Positions 27,426 to 36,785 of a DNA stretch of 57,994 nucleotides are shown here, piece by piece. Source of the DNA: Silvanigrellales bacterium (GTDB lineage: Bacteria > Bdellovibrionota_B > Oligoflexia > Silvanigrellales > Silvanigrellaceae); assembly GCA_020247005.1 (NCBI GenBank), contig JADCJN010000260.1, positions 1-57,994 on the forward strand. The letters run 5' to 3'. Every line of letters starts with the position of its first letter. Position 1 is the first letter of the stretch. Position numbers and translations under genes: made by a program. The notes under the pieces were generated by a model, which had not been told where the DNA came from, did not search any database, and was given only the letters and a program-made list of their open reading frames with translations.

Positions 27426-28442
27426 ATGTCTCTTCCCTGCGTCGACGTCTCTCCTCTTCTTGTTGCAGACCCCCTTCTCGCCACAACGGACGATCACCGC
27501 CGGGTGGGACAGGCTATTGGGCACGCCTGCCGCGAACACGGCTTCTTCACCCTCAAAGGTCATGGCGTCGATGCAGGTCTTCAGGCCCGCCTTGCCAAGA
27601 GCGCGAGCCGCTTCTTTGCCCGCCCCGAGGCCGAGAAAGCACGCGTTGCCATGGCCCTCTCGGGACTCGCGTGGCGGGGTTGGTTTCCGGTGGGAGGAGA
27701 ACTCACGTCGGGACGCCCCGATCGCAAAGAAGGCCTCTATTTTGGACGTGAGCTTCCCCCAGACAACCCGCTGGTGAGAGCCGGCACACCTTTGCACGGG
27801 CCCAATCCCTTCTTGAACGAGGATGCCGATTTTCGCGCCGACGTTTTGGCCTACATGGATGCCCTGACTCACCTGGGGCACCGGCTGACCGCGGGCATTG
27901 CTCTGGCCCTTGGGCTTGAGGCCACGCACTTCGCAAAAGCCTTTCTGCGCGACCCCTTGACCCTCTTTCGGATTTTTCACTACCCACCTCCCCCTGTGCA
28001 GGCGGGCACAGACGACTGGGGAGTGGGGGCGCACACCGATTACGGATTCCTCACCATCCTTCTGCAAGACGATGCAGGCGGACTGCAGGTTCAAACGGGC
28101 GATTCTTGGATCGACGTGCCCCCACCCGATGCCTCAGGGGAGGGCGCCTACGTGTGCAACATCGGCGACATGCTCGACAGGCTCACCGGTGGTGTGTTCC
28201 GATCCACATTGCACCGCGTGCGCAACACGAGCAGTCGCTCACGCCTCTCGTTCCCGTTTTTCTTCGACCCCGGATTTTTCGCGGTCGTCGACCCCTTGCC
28301 CGGGTTCCAAGCCGCAGAAGACTCCGACACGCGCTGGGACGGCATCGACGTGCGCGCCGATGTGGGCACCTACGGAGAATACTTGTTGCGCAAGGTTTCG
28401 AAGGTGTTTCCGGAACTCGCCTCGGGTGTGAAGCTGTTTTAA
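27426..28442 (+). CDS. 2-oxoglutarate/Fe(II)-dependent oxygenase (isopenicillin N synthase-like)
   Basis: The 338-residue product is a soluble oxygenase using Fe(II) and usually 2-oxoglutarate. The N-terminal DIOX_N domain begins LPCVDVSPLL and has HACREHGFFTLKGHGV. The iron triad is HTD (in GAHTDYGFLTILLQDD) and the distal His of STLHRV. The co-substrate Arg sits in SRSRLSFPFFFDP. GLQVQTGDSWIDVPP and NIGDMLDRLTGG are typical. ATG 27426 has TTGGAGG upstream. Its substrate cannot be told. It is divergent from ppa and convergent with the SNF2 gene. Confidence 0.92.
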   Translation: MSLPCVDVSPLLVADPLLATTDDHRRVGQAIGHACREHGFFTLKGHGVDAGLQARLAKSASRFFARPEAEKARVAMALSGLAWRGWFPVGGELTSGRPDRKEGLYFGRELPPDNPLVRAGTPLHGPNPFLNEDADFRADVLAYMDALTHLGHRLTAGIALALGLEATHFAKAFLRDPLTLFRIFHYPPPPVQAGTDDWGVGAHTDYGFLTILLQDDAGGLQVQTGDSWIDVPPPDASGEGAYVCNIGDMLDRLTGGVFRSTLHRVRNTSSRSRLSFPFFFDPGFFAVVDPLPGFQAAEDSDTRWDGIDVRADVGTYGEYLLRKVSKVFPELASGVKLF

Positions 28443-28447
28443 AACAG
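28434..28447. terminator. 14-bp palindrome between convergent genes
   Basis: CTGTTTTAAAACAG is a perfect palindrome covering the oxygenase stop codon, 15 bases before the SNF2 stop on the other strand. It has no loop and no GC-rich stem, so termination is uncertain; it could also be a protein-binding site. Confidence 0.25.
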
Positions 28448-28461
28448 GACGTATCCGAAAT

Positions 28462-31401
28462 TCAGATGTTCTCGATGGAAATCGCGTCTCCTACGGCAAG
28501 CGCAAGGGATTCGCGCTCAACGGCGTCGATTCCCTGGTACGTTTCCGGCGGCGCGAGGAGCTCGAGGAGATCTTCACGCGAGAGGTGTTTGAACATCTCG
28601 TTGTCTTGCTCCACGAATCTGTCGAAAAGGACGCGTTTTCGGTTGATGATTTCGTCGATGCGCTCCTCGAGCGTTCCCTTTGTGATGAGCTTGTAGACTT
28701 GGACGTTTCTATTTTGACCAATGCGGTGGATGCGGTCGGTGGCTTGGTTCTCTTTCGCCGCGTTCCACCACCTGTCGAAGTGAATGACGACACTGCCGGC
28801 GGTGAGATCGATACCCGTCCCCCCCGCCAGCAAGGAACCCAGGAACACTTGAACTTCCGCGTTTTCCTGGAACTCGCGCACAACGGCACCACGGTTTGTC
28901 GTGGAGCCCGTGAGTGTGACGTAACGAACACCCTGAGCGGCGAGGCGCTTTGCGAGGCGGGCTATCATCTTCGCGTATTGGCTGAAAACAACCACCTTGT
29001 GCCCGGCATCGAGCGCTTCGGCCAGAAGTTCATCGAACAAGGACAGCTTGCCCGAGCCCACGGCGTCGTAACGCGAGTCCACGAGGGCCGGATCGTCGCA
29101 AATTTGTTTGAGGAGCGAAATGACAGAAAAGACGTGCACGTAGGGAACAGGGTTGTTCTCGGAGACAAGGGTTTCGACGAGTGCCCGGCCCCGCAAGGCC
29201 AGGGCCTCCGTGTAAAGATCGTATTGCTCGCGATTCAAGTGACAATGACGGATGTCTTCCACCTTTTCAGGAAGCTCCGTCAGCACATCTCGTTTGTGGC
29301 GCCGCAATTTGAATGGATGAATAAGCCTCTGCAGTTCGATTTCGGCGAGCGGGTCTTTGATAGCGGGCGCGATGTGTTTGCGTTTGAACTCGGCGTCGCT
29401 GCCTAGGTACGTGGGAGCGATGAAGTCGAACAGGTTCTTGAGCTCCATGAGATCGTTTTCGAGAGGCGTCCCCGTCAGACAGAGACGCATATCCGAGCGA
29501 AGCCGACAGGCAGCTCGATAGGTTCGTGTCGTTTGGTTTTTCACGAGGTGGGCTTCGTCGAGAATAACGACTCCCCAAGGCAAGCCCATGAGAGTTTGAA
29601 TGTCGCGCAGCAGAACGCCGTAGCTCGTGACAATGACCAAGTGTTCTTTGCCAGGACGCAGGAGATCGGGCCGACGCTGTGTGCCATGGTAACAAATGGC
29701 ATTAAGGTTCGGCACAAACGTCCGGAGTTTGTCTATCCAGTGATCGAGGACACTCGTGGGGCAAACCACAAGTGACATCTTGCCATGCACATTCTTTGCT
29801 ATGGCTGCAATGAGGCCCATGGCCTGGTGGGTTTTTCCCAAGCCCATTTCGTCGGCAAGAAGGCCCCCAAGGTTGTTGTTGAACAACCACCAGAGCCACT
29901 TCACGCCTTCTTCTTGATAGGGCCGCAATGTGAGTTTCGTGTGCGTGAGGTCGGGAAGCTTGAGCGTGGCCGAAGAGACAAGCCCCGCTCGAATGCGCGC
30001 GACAATGTCACCCTGACCCGTGAGATCGGCATCAGACGCCAATTGCTCGCGAAACTTGATAAGCTCAAGCGCGGAAAGACGCAGCTTTCCATCGGAAGTG
30101 AGGCGCGATTGAAGCCAATCGAGACTCTCTCCAATCTTGACCCAGCCCTGTTTCGTTTGAACGTACTGACGGCCTTCCTGACGCGCGCGCAAGATGGAAT
30201 AAAGCACGCTCGTGGTTGCGATTGAATTCGCACCCTGCGGCCCACCCTCAACAGTGTCGAGGACTCGCCCTTCACCGAGGGTAAAACCCTGAAAAAGGGG
30301 TTCCACATAAAAATGGCCGTCGCCGGCGGCTTTGAGCTTGAGTTCAGGAATCTCGAGTTCGGTGACAACGCGCAGTTTGGCAAGATCGTCGGCGAGTCTC
30401 ACCTCGGCTGTTTCTCGAAGGCGCTGAAATCCAGATTGGAAGAGGGCAGCCGCCGTGTCTCCGTCGAGGGTGGCCGTACGAGGGTACTCTTCCCAGCGGT
30501 ACAACTGCGAGGCACTGAGAGCATCTCCAAACGGCACAAAGCCCATTCGCTTCACAAAGAGGGCTTCGCGTCCCACAAACACTTCTGGCACATCTTCGAG
30601 GGCGAATACCTTTGTTTCTTTACCTGATTCTTCGCGCAGGGCGACGCTCCGGAAAATACGCACGCCCCCTTTGCCGAATTTTTCGACGTCAAAAAAACGG
30701 TGCGCTGTCAACGACGTATTTGCATGCGCTTCGCGGAGCTTCGGAGACAGGATCTCTTCGAATGCCGGATTGCGGAGGATCCTGAGGGCGTCGTCGGCTC
30801 GAAGCTGATAGGCAAGCCGCTTTCCAGAGTCTCCAAGAACGACAACCTTGAGCGTCCCATCAGCCTCGGAGAGAGTGACTCCTTTCACCGAAGCAACCCG
30901 CGAAGTGATGAGGGTTTCGATGGAGGTGTTCTCGAGGCGAGAAAGGGCATCGGGTTTTTGAACCCCCGGGCCAGCGGCAACACCAAAAGAGCTGACCGGC
31001 ATACCTTGCGTCATGTTGGCGACGCTCGCGCCTTCCGCCAAAGGAACAGCTGTCCTCATGTGGCGGTCGCTGCCCCCTGTTCCCAACCCATTGCGCGCCA
31101 GAACTTCGGGGCGATCTTGGTCGAGATAGATGCAAAATGCCGCCAAGTGAACACATTTTTCGTTCCGACGACGGTACGCCTGACAGGTACACTCCATCCA
31201 TTGCACGCATTTGCCATGGGAATGGAGCTTCATGCGAACTTCGTAGTTCTCACCGATGCCTGTTTTGACTCGAGCACTGACGAGTTCACCAAAAACCTGA
31301 AGGTTCTGGAGGCCCCCCGCATGAAAAACGCTCACGCCTCCTTGCCAGGTCGCAGGCGCGAACTGGGGAAAAACGAAATCGATGAACGAGATGGAGGCCA
31401 T
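28462..31401 (-). CDS. SWIM-domain SNF2/Rad54-family helicase
   Basis: A 979-residue ATP-dependent DNA translocase-like protein. A SWIM zinc finger near the N-terminus (CTCQAYRRRNEKCVH, about 75-90) could bind nucleic acid or protein. Middle segments (about 150-470) are the bacterial SNF2-associated region. The motor has LRPYQEEGVKWLWWL, Walker A DEMGLGKT, Walker B LDEAH, LTGTPLEN, and the second lobe with VVFSQYAKM and VIHFDRWWNAAKENQATDRIHRIGQ (motif VI). SNF2 proteins of this type are linked to RNA polymerase recycling, repair or defence, and the neighbours do not decide between them. ATG 31401 has AAGAGG upstream; an in-frame start at 31419 is possible. Confidence 0.95.
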   Translation of the reverse strand: MASISFIDFVFPQFAPATWQGGVSVFHAGGLQNLQVFGELVSARVKTGIGENYEVRMKLHSHGKCVQWMECTCQAYRRRNEKCVHLAAFCIYLDQDRPEVLARNGLGTGGSDRHMRTAVPLAEGASVANMTQGMPVSSFGVAAGPGVQKPDALSRLENTSIETLITSRVASVKGVTLSEADGTLKVVVLGDSGKRLAYQLRADDALRILRNPAFEEILSPKLREAHANTSLTAHRFFDVEKFGKGGVRIFRSVALREESGKETKVFALEDVPEVFVGREALFVKRMGFVPFGDALSASQLYRWEEYPRTATLDGDTAAALFQSGFQRLRETAEVRLADDLAKLRVVTELEIPELKLKAAGDGHFYVEPLFQGFTLGEGRVLDTVEGGPQGANSIATTSVLYSILRARQEGRQYVQTKQGWVKIGESLDWLQSRLTSDGKLRLSALELIKFREQLASDADLTGQGDIVARIRAGLVSSATLKLPDLTHTKLTLRPYQEEGVKWLWWLFNNNLGGLLADEMGLGKTHQAMGLIAAIAKNVHGKMSLVVCPTSVLDHWIDKLRTFVPNLNAICYHGTQRRPDLLRPGKEHLVIVTSYGVLLRDIQTLMGLPWGVVILDEAHLVKNQTTRTYRAACRLRSDMRLCLTGTPLENDLMELKNLFDFIAPTYLGSDAEFKRKHIAPAIKDPLAEIELQRLIHPFKLRRHKRDVLTELPEKVEDIRHCHLNREQYDLYTEALALRGRALVETLVSENNPVPYVHVFSVISLLKQICDDPALVDSRYDAVGSGKLSLFDELLAEALDAGHKVVVFSQYAKMIARLAKRLAAQGVRYVTLTGSTTNRGAVVREFQENAEVQVFLGSLLAGGTGIDLTAGSVVIHFDRWWNAAKENQATDRIHRIGQNRNVQVYKLITKGTLEERIDEIINRKRVLFDRFVEQDNEMFKHLSREDLLELLAPPETYQGIDAVERESLALAVGDAISIENI

Positions 31402-31415
31402 GGAACCTCTTGGGA

Positions 31416-32900
31416 TCAATCCGCCGTCGAGATGATGCGCTCTGTGCGCGAAAGCCTAAGGTAGTCAGAGAGTCCCTGCTGGGCGATTTCACTCGCGCGC
31501 ACAACCCAGTTTTTCGGGCTCGCCACGAGAGCGCCAATAGCGACGTTCTCGGACGACTCCAAAGGAGCAAGGCCATTGAACCAAGTATAAAGGGTGGATC
31601 GTTCTTCAGGATCCGAAAGGGTGCCTGTTTTTCCGCCAATTTCGAATCGATCTTTTCGCGTTCCTTTCCGACGGAAGTACTTACGACTCGTTCCCGTCAG
31701 AATGGTTTCACGCATGAGAATTTGCAGAGAGGCAGCAGTTTGAGCAGAAAACAGACGCTCGAGCTTTCGCGGCGCACCGGAATAAACCTGCCGCCCCGAG
31801 GCATCGAAGGCAGCATCCACGAGATAAGGAGCCATGAGAGTGCCTTCATTGCCAGCTGCGGCAGCTATCATAGCCGCATGGATGGGACTGAGTTTCGAAG
31901 CTCCGAAACCAGCACCCGCTTCACCCACTTCAAGCGCCGTTGCCGCTTCCAACTGCGGCATGAGTGCAGCAGAGGTTTCGATGCGGACATCGCTGGGAAT
32001 AGGCTTGTTGAACATGTAACCCGCAGCAAAGCGCCTCAGAGTGGACAAACCCGTGTGGTAGAGAGCGATGCGGGCAAAGGCCGTATTGCAGCTGACACCA
32101 AAAGCGCGTGCGAAGGTCAGGTGCTGGCGGTCGCGCGCGGAGTCACGCAGCCAGTTCTGACCACGAAGGTGCCCACAGCCGCCCGAGAAAAAGATTTCTT
32201 CGTCGGGACGTAACGAAACTTTCTCGATGGCTGCCGTTGCCGTGACGATTTTCATGAGGCTTGCGGCAGGTGCACGTGCGCTTGTGACGATGGGTTCACC
32301 GCCGGAAGGATTCAAAGGATTGCCCTCTTCCCCACGCCGTTCTGCCATGGCAAGAAGGCGCCCCGTGTTGGATTCTATGAGGACCATTGCGCCGGCAATG
32401 TTGCGTTGGCGCTGAAGTATGCCTTTCAAAGAGGCCTGCAGTTCGGGGTTGAGTGTGAGCCTCAGGGTGTAGGCTCCCATTTTCACCCACGCGACTTTGT
32501 CTTTCTCGTACCAGCGATCGGCGACGTCTTGCCAGCGCACATGTCCAAAGGGCGTTTTAAACGCCTTCGAGTCGTTGAAGGCTTCCTCGCGAGGGTCGGG
32601 ATAACCTGCTTCTCGGAAACCCTGCTTCAATGACAGAGGCCCTTCCTGCACAACATTTTCTTGGAGGGTTTCCCCTTCCACTGGCTTTTCGCTGATCTCT
32701 GCAGAATCCATGAGGGAGTTGGAGGCTCCGGAGAGCGAGCCCAGACTTTGAGGGGAAACCTCAGCCACGTTCGCGGCGCCCGAAAGCCCGACACTCAGGA
32801 TGCCTGTTCCCAGCGAAAGAAGCGCCCGCGCCCGCGCGGCGAAAAACGCACGTCCGTTCGGGACGAGGAACGCTCGCGTTTTCGTTTGGCGACGATGCAT
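31416..32900 (-). CDS. Penicillin-binding transpeptidase without glycosyltransferase domain
   Basis: The 494-residue product crosslinks peptidoglycan. An N-terminal membrane-proximal stretch and an acidic, low-complexity linker (to about 140) precede a transpeptidase domain. The active motifs are SLMK (Ser about 214), SCN (about 270) and KTGT (in IGGKTGTLSD). LTLNPELQASL before the domain is the segment that joins the two halves of class A enzymes, but no transglycosylase is present. It resembles stand-alone PbpA-like transpeptidases. The start is ATG 32900 with AGGGG upstream. It is 14 bases before the SNF2 start. Confidence 0.92.
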   Translation of the reverse strand: MHRRQTKTRAFLVPNGRAFFAARARALLSLGTGILSVGLSGAANVAEVSPQSLGSLSGASNSLMDSAEISEKPVEGETLQENVVQEGPLSLKQGFREAGYPDPREEAFNDSKAFKTPFGHVRWQDVADRWYEKDKVAWVKMGAYTLRLTLNPELQASLKGILQRQRNIAGAMVLIESNTGRLLAMAERRGEEGNPLNPSGGEPIVTSARAPAASLMKIVTATAAIEKVSLRPDEEIFFSGGCGHLRGQNWLRDSARDRQHLTFARAFGVSCNTAFARIALYHTGLSTLRRFAAGYMFNKPIPSDVRIETSAALMPQLEAATALEVGEAGAGFGASKLSPIHAAMIAAAAGNEGTLMAPYLVDAAFDASGRQVYSGAPRKLERLFSAQTAASLQILMRETILTGTSRKYFRRKGTRKDRFEIGGKTGTLSDPEERSTLYTWFNGLAPLESSENVAIGALVASPKNWVVRASEIAQQGLSDYLRLSRTERIISTAD

Positions 32901-32957
32901 CCTCAACCCCTTTTGCCTGGCTTCATGATGATAGCAAAAAAGAATGCGGCAATGGCG

Positions 32958-33629
32958 TCAAATTTGCAATTGCGCCAACTCCTTGGGAGTCGCCTCGTGT
33001 AGACTCAGGGAAGTCCAGCGAGGTGCAACCGAGCCGGGTTCCCATAACGGAACGAAACGCTCCCGAAGAAATCCGTCTTCACCAAAGGGCGGCCCTTCGC
33101 CATGAGGAATGGTCAACCGCAGGGAATACTGCGGCCCCGCCGCCTCCCACACTCTCTTCGCAACGTAACGCCGGATAGACCTCTTTCGGTTGCGTGCGGC
33201 GTCGCCCCCGACCTCGGTGTTCGCGCTTCCCCACGGAACGACGACAATTTCAACACCCGGGCCAAACACAACATCGAGAAAATCGAGCGTTTGAGGCGTC
33301 GGCACAGAAAGAGGAGGCATGGCGCCTTCAAGAACCTCCAAAAAAGGAGTGAACGGACTGTCGACTCTCCAGGCACCAAAGAGGGCGGACTCCACCTGGA
33401 AAAGTCTACGATTTTTGTCACCGACAGCCGACACCGGAACAAAAATCCGCGTCGCATGATTTACGGTTGCCGCATCGCAACAACAAGCGGCTTGGCTGCC
33501 CACAAGGCTCCTGACCAATTGCGCGTTCCGGCGCGCCCGAGCATCAACCACCTCGAATCCTGCCAGGACGTCTTGGACGTGGGCAATCCATGCCGTCTGG
33601 AGGGTCGTCACTGTTACGTCTGAGGACAT
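32958..33629 (-). CDS. Hypothetical protein, CCCD motif
   Basis: A 223-residue soluble protein with no recognised domain. Visible: an N-terminal helix with SSDVTVTTLQTAW, a triple-Cys patch (AACCCDAATVNHATRIFVPV), Trp-rich and Pro-rich strands (VVFGPGVEIVVVPWGSANTEVG), and a basic segment (RNRKRSIRRYVAKRVWEA). ATG 33629 has GGAGGG upstream. It is divergent from the bactofilin and lies before the transpeptidase, so a cell-wall role is possible but unproven. Confidence 0.7.
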   Translation of the reverse strand: MSSDVTVTTLQTAWIAHVQDVLAGFEVVDARARRNAQLVRSLVGSQAACCCDAATVNHATRIFVPVSAVGDKNRRLFQVESALFGAWRVDSPFTPFLEVLEGAMPPLSVPTPQTLDFLDVVFGPGVEIVVVPWGSANTEVGGDAARNRKRSIRRYVAKRVWEAAGPQYSLRLTIPHGEGPPFGEDGFLRERFVPLWEPGSVAPRWTSLSLHEATPKELAQLQI

Positions 33630-33749
33630 TTCTTTCCCTCCGGGAGAGGTCTCGGGTGCCGCTACATTCGAAAGAAGGAACCTCGTTCCCAATCGAGACG
33701 GTTGAGAAAGGTTAAAAACCCACTTCTCTCAGTGTGCAGGAGCGCCGAC

Positions 33750-34229
33750 GTGTTTTCCAAGAAGAGCAAAGTTGACGGGATGCCCGGACTCACCGTTGTT
33801 GAAGGTGGACGCGCACGAGGCCCCCGGGGCATTTCTATGCTCGCAGACGGGTGCTCGTTTGTTGGACGTATGTTCCTACAGGGCGAATCGCGCATTGGGG
33901 GAAAGGTCGATGGCGCTGTTCTTTCCGATGGCCATTTGACCATTGAAGAGTCGGCCCACATGAAAGGCGAAGTCACGGGTGTCTCCATTCACCTCAATGG
34001 CGCCGTGGAAGGGCGTGTTCGCGTCAGCGACATTCTCCACGTGTCATCGACCGGGCGCGTGAAGGGGGAGATCTTCGCCAAACGGCTCATTGTCGACGAC
34101 GGCGGGCGCATTGAAGGGCAAATGAGTCCTTTCGAGAAAGAAGATGCTGCGAAAACAGGCCTTTCCGACACGGCCCGCGGCAACGCAAAAGACAAAGACG
34201 TCAAAACCTCCGCAAAGGTTGCGGGGTAA
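33750..34229 (+). CDS. Bactofilin
   Basis: Bactofilins are beta-helical cytoskeletal polymers that locate cell-wall and polar factors. The 159-residue product has the domain between short flexible tails: SFVGRMFLQGESRIGGKVDGAVLSDG, LTIEESAHMKGEVTGVSIHLNGAVEG, and ILHVSSTGRVKGEIFAKRLIV show the alternating G-V/I rungs. GTG 33750 has AGGAG upstream (an ATG at 33702 is less likely). The next gene starts 4 bases after its stop, so they are co-transcribed. Confidence 0.93.
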   Translation: MFSKKSKVDGMPGLTVVEGGRARGPRGISMLADGCSFVGRMFLQGESRIGGKVDGAVLSDGHLTIEESAHMKGEVTGVSIHLNGAVEGRVRVSDILHVSSTGRVKGEIFAKRLIVDDGGRIEGQMSPFEKEDAAKTGLSDTARGNAKDKDVKTSAKVAG

Positions 34230-34232
34230 CGC

Positions 34233-34730
34233 ATGACAAAGAATTCCGATCCGCGCAGGACCCTGAAAGACATCTACAAGAACAGCTGCGAGCGAATTTC
34301 TCTCGCCTTGAAACTTTACGGACCCGCTGCGAAGGACGCCGCACCGAAGATTCAGGAAACACGCGAGTACGAGACCATTCACAATCTTATAAACAGCGTT
34401 GTGAGCTCGCAGAAATTCGAAGAAGAGAACGACTACAGGTCTGCCCTTCAAGACACCGGCACCTGGATTCTTTCAGCATACAAGAAGAGCTATTTTGAGG
34501 CAAATGCGAAACATGCCCCGTCCATTCTTTACGTGGTGAAACGCGGGCTCGAAGTTCTCCACGCCCTTCTCCACCGAGACCTCCGCCGCCGCCAACTTTC
34601 CTCCACGGAAAGCCAGATTTACTTCGAATTCAAATCCCTCGTGAAAGCTCTTCCCGATCCGAGAGGTGCTCAACTTTCGCAAGATGAAATTGATGCTCAA
34701 ATTGATGAAATGGCGCGAAAGATGGGCTAA
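34233..34730 (+). CDS. Helical protein of unknown function in the bactofilin operon
   Basis: The 165-residue product is soluble, charged and largely helical, with no signal or membrane span. It has KNSCERISLALKLYGP, INSVVSSQKFEEEN, a Lys/His-rich centre and an acidic C-terminal DEIDAQIDEMARK. I do not recognise it. Sitting four bases after a bactofilin, it is a natural candidate for a partner. Confidence 0.7.
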   Translation: MTKNSDPRRTLKDIYKNSCERISLALKLYGPAAKDAAPKIQETREYETIHNLINSVVSSQKFEEENDYRSALQDTGTWILSAYKKSYFEANAKHAPSILYVVKRGLEVLHALLHRDLRRRQLSSTESQIYFEFKSLVKALPDPRGAQLSQDEIDAQIDEMARKMG

Positions 34731-34746
34731 GTGCCCCCGATCACAT

Positions 34747-35103
34747 TCACCAGTAGTCGGCGCTCACAGTGACATCGCCCCACACACGACACAGGCAAGC
34801 GAGCCTCTGGGACTGGGGATCGTGGCCATGACGCCTCAAACTTTCTTGTTCGAACTCATTTGCCGGCGACACGTTTCCTCCGGGGCTCACGGTGACGTGA
34901 CACGCTGCACAGACGCCCACGCCAGAACACGCCGCGCCGACGGGCACGCCGTGCTTGCGCAAAAAGACCCAAAGATTGAGACCGCCACGCATCGAAAACT
35001 CTCGAACTGTCGACCCCGACTTGCCCACACACCGTACCGTGACAACCTGAGCGTTGGAGGGGGCAACAACGGAAAACGAAGGACGTGGGTTCGACTCGCT
35101 CAT
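34747..35103 (-). CDS. 2Fe-2S ferredoxin
   Basis: A 118-residue electron carrier of the plant/adrenodoxin type. The cluster Cys are C59, C65, C68 (in AACSGVGVCAACHVTVSPGG) and C103, spaced as in Isc-type ferredoxins; C105 is an extra nearby Cys. The start at ATG 35103 is 10 bases after the enoyl-CoA hydratase stop, so it forms a two-gene unit. Its redox partner is unknown. Confidence 0.9.
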   Translation of the reverse strand: MSESNPRPSFSVVAPSNAQVVTVRCVGKSGSTVREFSMRGGLNLWVFLRKHGVPVGAACSGVGVCAACHVTVSPGGNVSPANEFEQESLRRHGHDPQSQRLACLCRVWGDVTVSADYW

Positions 35104-35113
35104 GCCAACACCT

Positions 35114-35893
35114 TTATTGCCGAAGAAAGGCAGGGGGACGCTTTTCAACGAAGGCCGCAAGACCTTCTTTCGCTTCCGGCGTGCCGAAACGAAGCCCGAA
35201 CCGAGCTGCTTCGAGTTCAAAGCCGACGCCCGCATTGACGCGTTGAGAATTTGCAACCACCGCCTTCACAGCGCGCACCGCGCCCGGCCCGTTTGAAGAG
35301 ATTTTTTTGGCGAGAGCCGCAACCGTGGCATCGAGTTCCTCGGGCGCCACCACCCGATTGACGAGTCCGACGGCGAACGCCTCTTGGGCATCGTAACGCT
35401 CCGCCGATGTGACCCATTCCAAGGCGCGCGCCGCTCCGATGCGCTCGGCCAGGCGCTGAGTGCCGCCAAAGCCAGGAATCAGCCCCAAAGTGACCTCGGG
35501 CAGCCCAAACTTCGCCTTGCTCGAAGCAACGATAAAATCCGCAGAAAGTGCGAGTTCAAGTCCGCCACCGAGGGCAAACCCGTGCACTCTCGCAATAACA
35601 ACCTGAGGCAGGTTGCCCAGTGCGGAAAAAACGCGAGCCCCCAGTTGTCCGAAATGAGCGGCCTGCTCGGGGTCGAAGGAAAGCATTTCTTTGATGTCTG
35701 CACCTGCAACAAACGCCTTGTCGCCCGCACCCGTGAGAACAACGACTTGCACTTCTCGCGAACGCTCGAGAGTGCGCACGTGGGATGCCAGCGCCTCGAT
35801 AACGGCTCCATTGATTGCGTTGAGAGCCTCGGGCCGATTCACAACCAAGGTTGCCACAGAGCCTTCGAGTGAGAGCGTGACAGCGTTCGACAT
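35114..35893 (-). CDS. Enoyl-CoA hydratase
   Basis: The 259-residue crotonase-fold enzyme adds water to trans-2-enoyl-CoA in beta-oxidation. The oxyanion and CoA segments are GDKAFVAGADIKEML and VHGFALGGGLELALSADFI; the catalytic Glu pair is in GLPEVTLGLIPGFGGTQRL and GGGLELA. ATG 35893 has GGAGAG upstream; the longer open frame to the right is not similar to the family. It could pair with the acyl-CoA dehydrogenases at 40.7-43.8 kb. Confidence 0.93.
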   Translation of the reverse strand: MSNAVTLSLEGSVATLVVNRPEALNAINGAVIEALASHVRTLERSREVQVVVLTGAGDKAFVAGADIKEMLSFDPEQAAHFGQLGARVFSALGNLPQVVIARVHGFALGGGLELALSADFIVASSKAKFGLPEVTLGLIPGFGGTQRLAERIGAARALEWVTSAERYDAQEAFAVGLVNRVVAPEELDATVAALAKKISSNGPGAVRAVKAVVANSQRVNAGVGFELEAARFGLRFGTPEAKEGLAAFVEKRPPAFLRQ

Positions 35894-35930
35894 GGACTTC
35901 TCTCCACGGGGTGTATTCGCAAAACACAAA

Positions 35931-36785
35931 CTAAGGAAGCGTTTTACCAGAGGGCTCAAAAGGAGGCCACCCAGGGATAAGAAACACACCGGCTCGAGGC
36001 GTGGATTGAGCCGTTGGACGCCGTTGTTGAGGGCGTTGGCGACGCGCCAATACCCGCACATGCAGAAGCTCCTTGCGCGGACCAGGCAGCCGCTCGACAT
36101 GAAAACGCGCCAAGCCCGGTTCAACACCTTCGATGCGCCACACGGACGAAAGGACGTCACGCACCACCACGGCCGCATTCCCTTCCACCCTCACCAATGA
36201 AACGACTTCGTTGCTTGAAATCACTTTCGATACCCCCTCACGCAGAGTCAGGACGTTCCGAGCAGGGGAAGGCGCGAGAACGTGACGCCAGCGGCGACAG
36301 TGAACAACACCGTGGGCGCCCTCCTCGCTGTTTTGAAACTCAGCATGACTTCGCAGCACAACCCTGAAGCGAAGGCCTTTTTGCCGCGCATAGGTTTCAA
36401 GACGCGAGGGCCGTGGTTTTTCGTCGACACGAAGACGGACAACCGTGTCACGAAGGGACTCGAGAACACCCTCCGACCACACGCAGCTGGACCAAGGGTC
36501 TTCAAACTGCCCAGGCACAAAAGCTTCGTGAAAAACCGCGTGAAAGGCGCCGACAGTCCAGCTTGCAGAGGGCGGGGGACTCACCTCGTCAAGCGAAAGT
36601 GTGAGGAGACCTTTGGAGAATGTAGAGCGAGGCGACCCGTGAGAGGGCTCCAAAACAGACCGAAAAGCCTGAGCGGGCACCGCGGCCCCTTCGGAAGTGG
36701 AGCGGAGGGAAAAGATAATTTGAAGTGCGGCCATTCCGACGAGCACTAAAAGCAACGCTTGAAAGGCAAAACGGAGTGTTGTCAT
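35931..36785 (-). CDS. Membrane-anchored protein, unknown function
   Basis: The 284-residue product starts with a membrane helix (LRFAFQALLLVLVGMAALQII) and continues into a basic periplasmic-type domain with Trp and Arg-rich strands, ending with a Pro-rich tail. FHVERLPGPRKELLHVRVLARR could suggest binding of an anionic partner. Not recognised. The ATG at 36785 is a choice based on the helix; an in-frame start further upstream adds a non-conserved N-terminus. It is divergent from the polyglutamine lipoprotein. Confidence 0.6.
   Translation of the reverse strand: MTTLRFAFQALLLVLVGMAALQIIFSLRSTSEGAAVPAQAFRSVLEPSHGSPRSTFSKGLLTLSLDEVSPPPSASWTVGAFHAVFHEAFVPGQFEDPWSSCVWSEGVLESLRDTVVRLRVDEKPRPSRLETYARQKGLRFRVVLRSHAEFQNSEEGAHGVVHCRRWRHVLAPSPARNVLTLREGVSKVISSNEVVSLVRVEGNAAVVVRDVLSSVWRIEGVEPGLARFHVERLPGPRKELLHVRVLARRQRPQQRRPTAQSTPRAGVFLIPGWPPFEPSGKTLP

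Noticed and set aside
27198-28094. Extended ppa reading frame
   Set aside because: The first 299 residues have no similarity to pyrophosphatases and overlap the oxygenase gene on the other strand.
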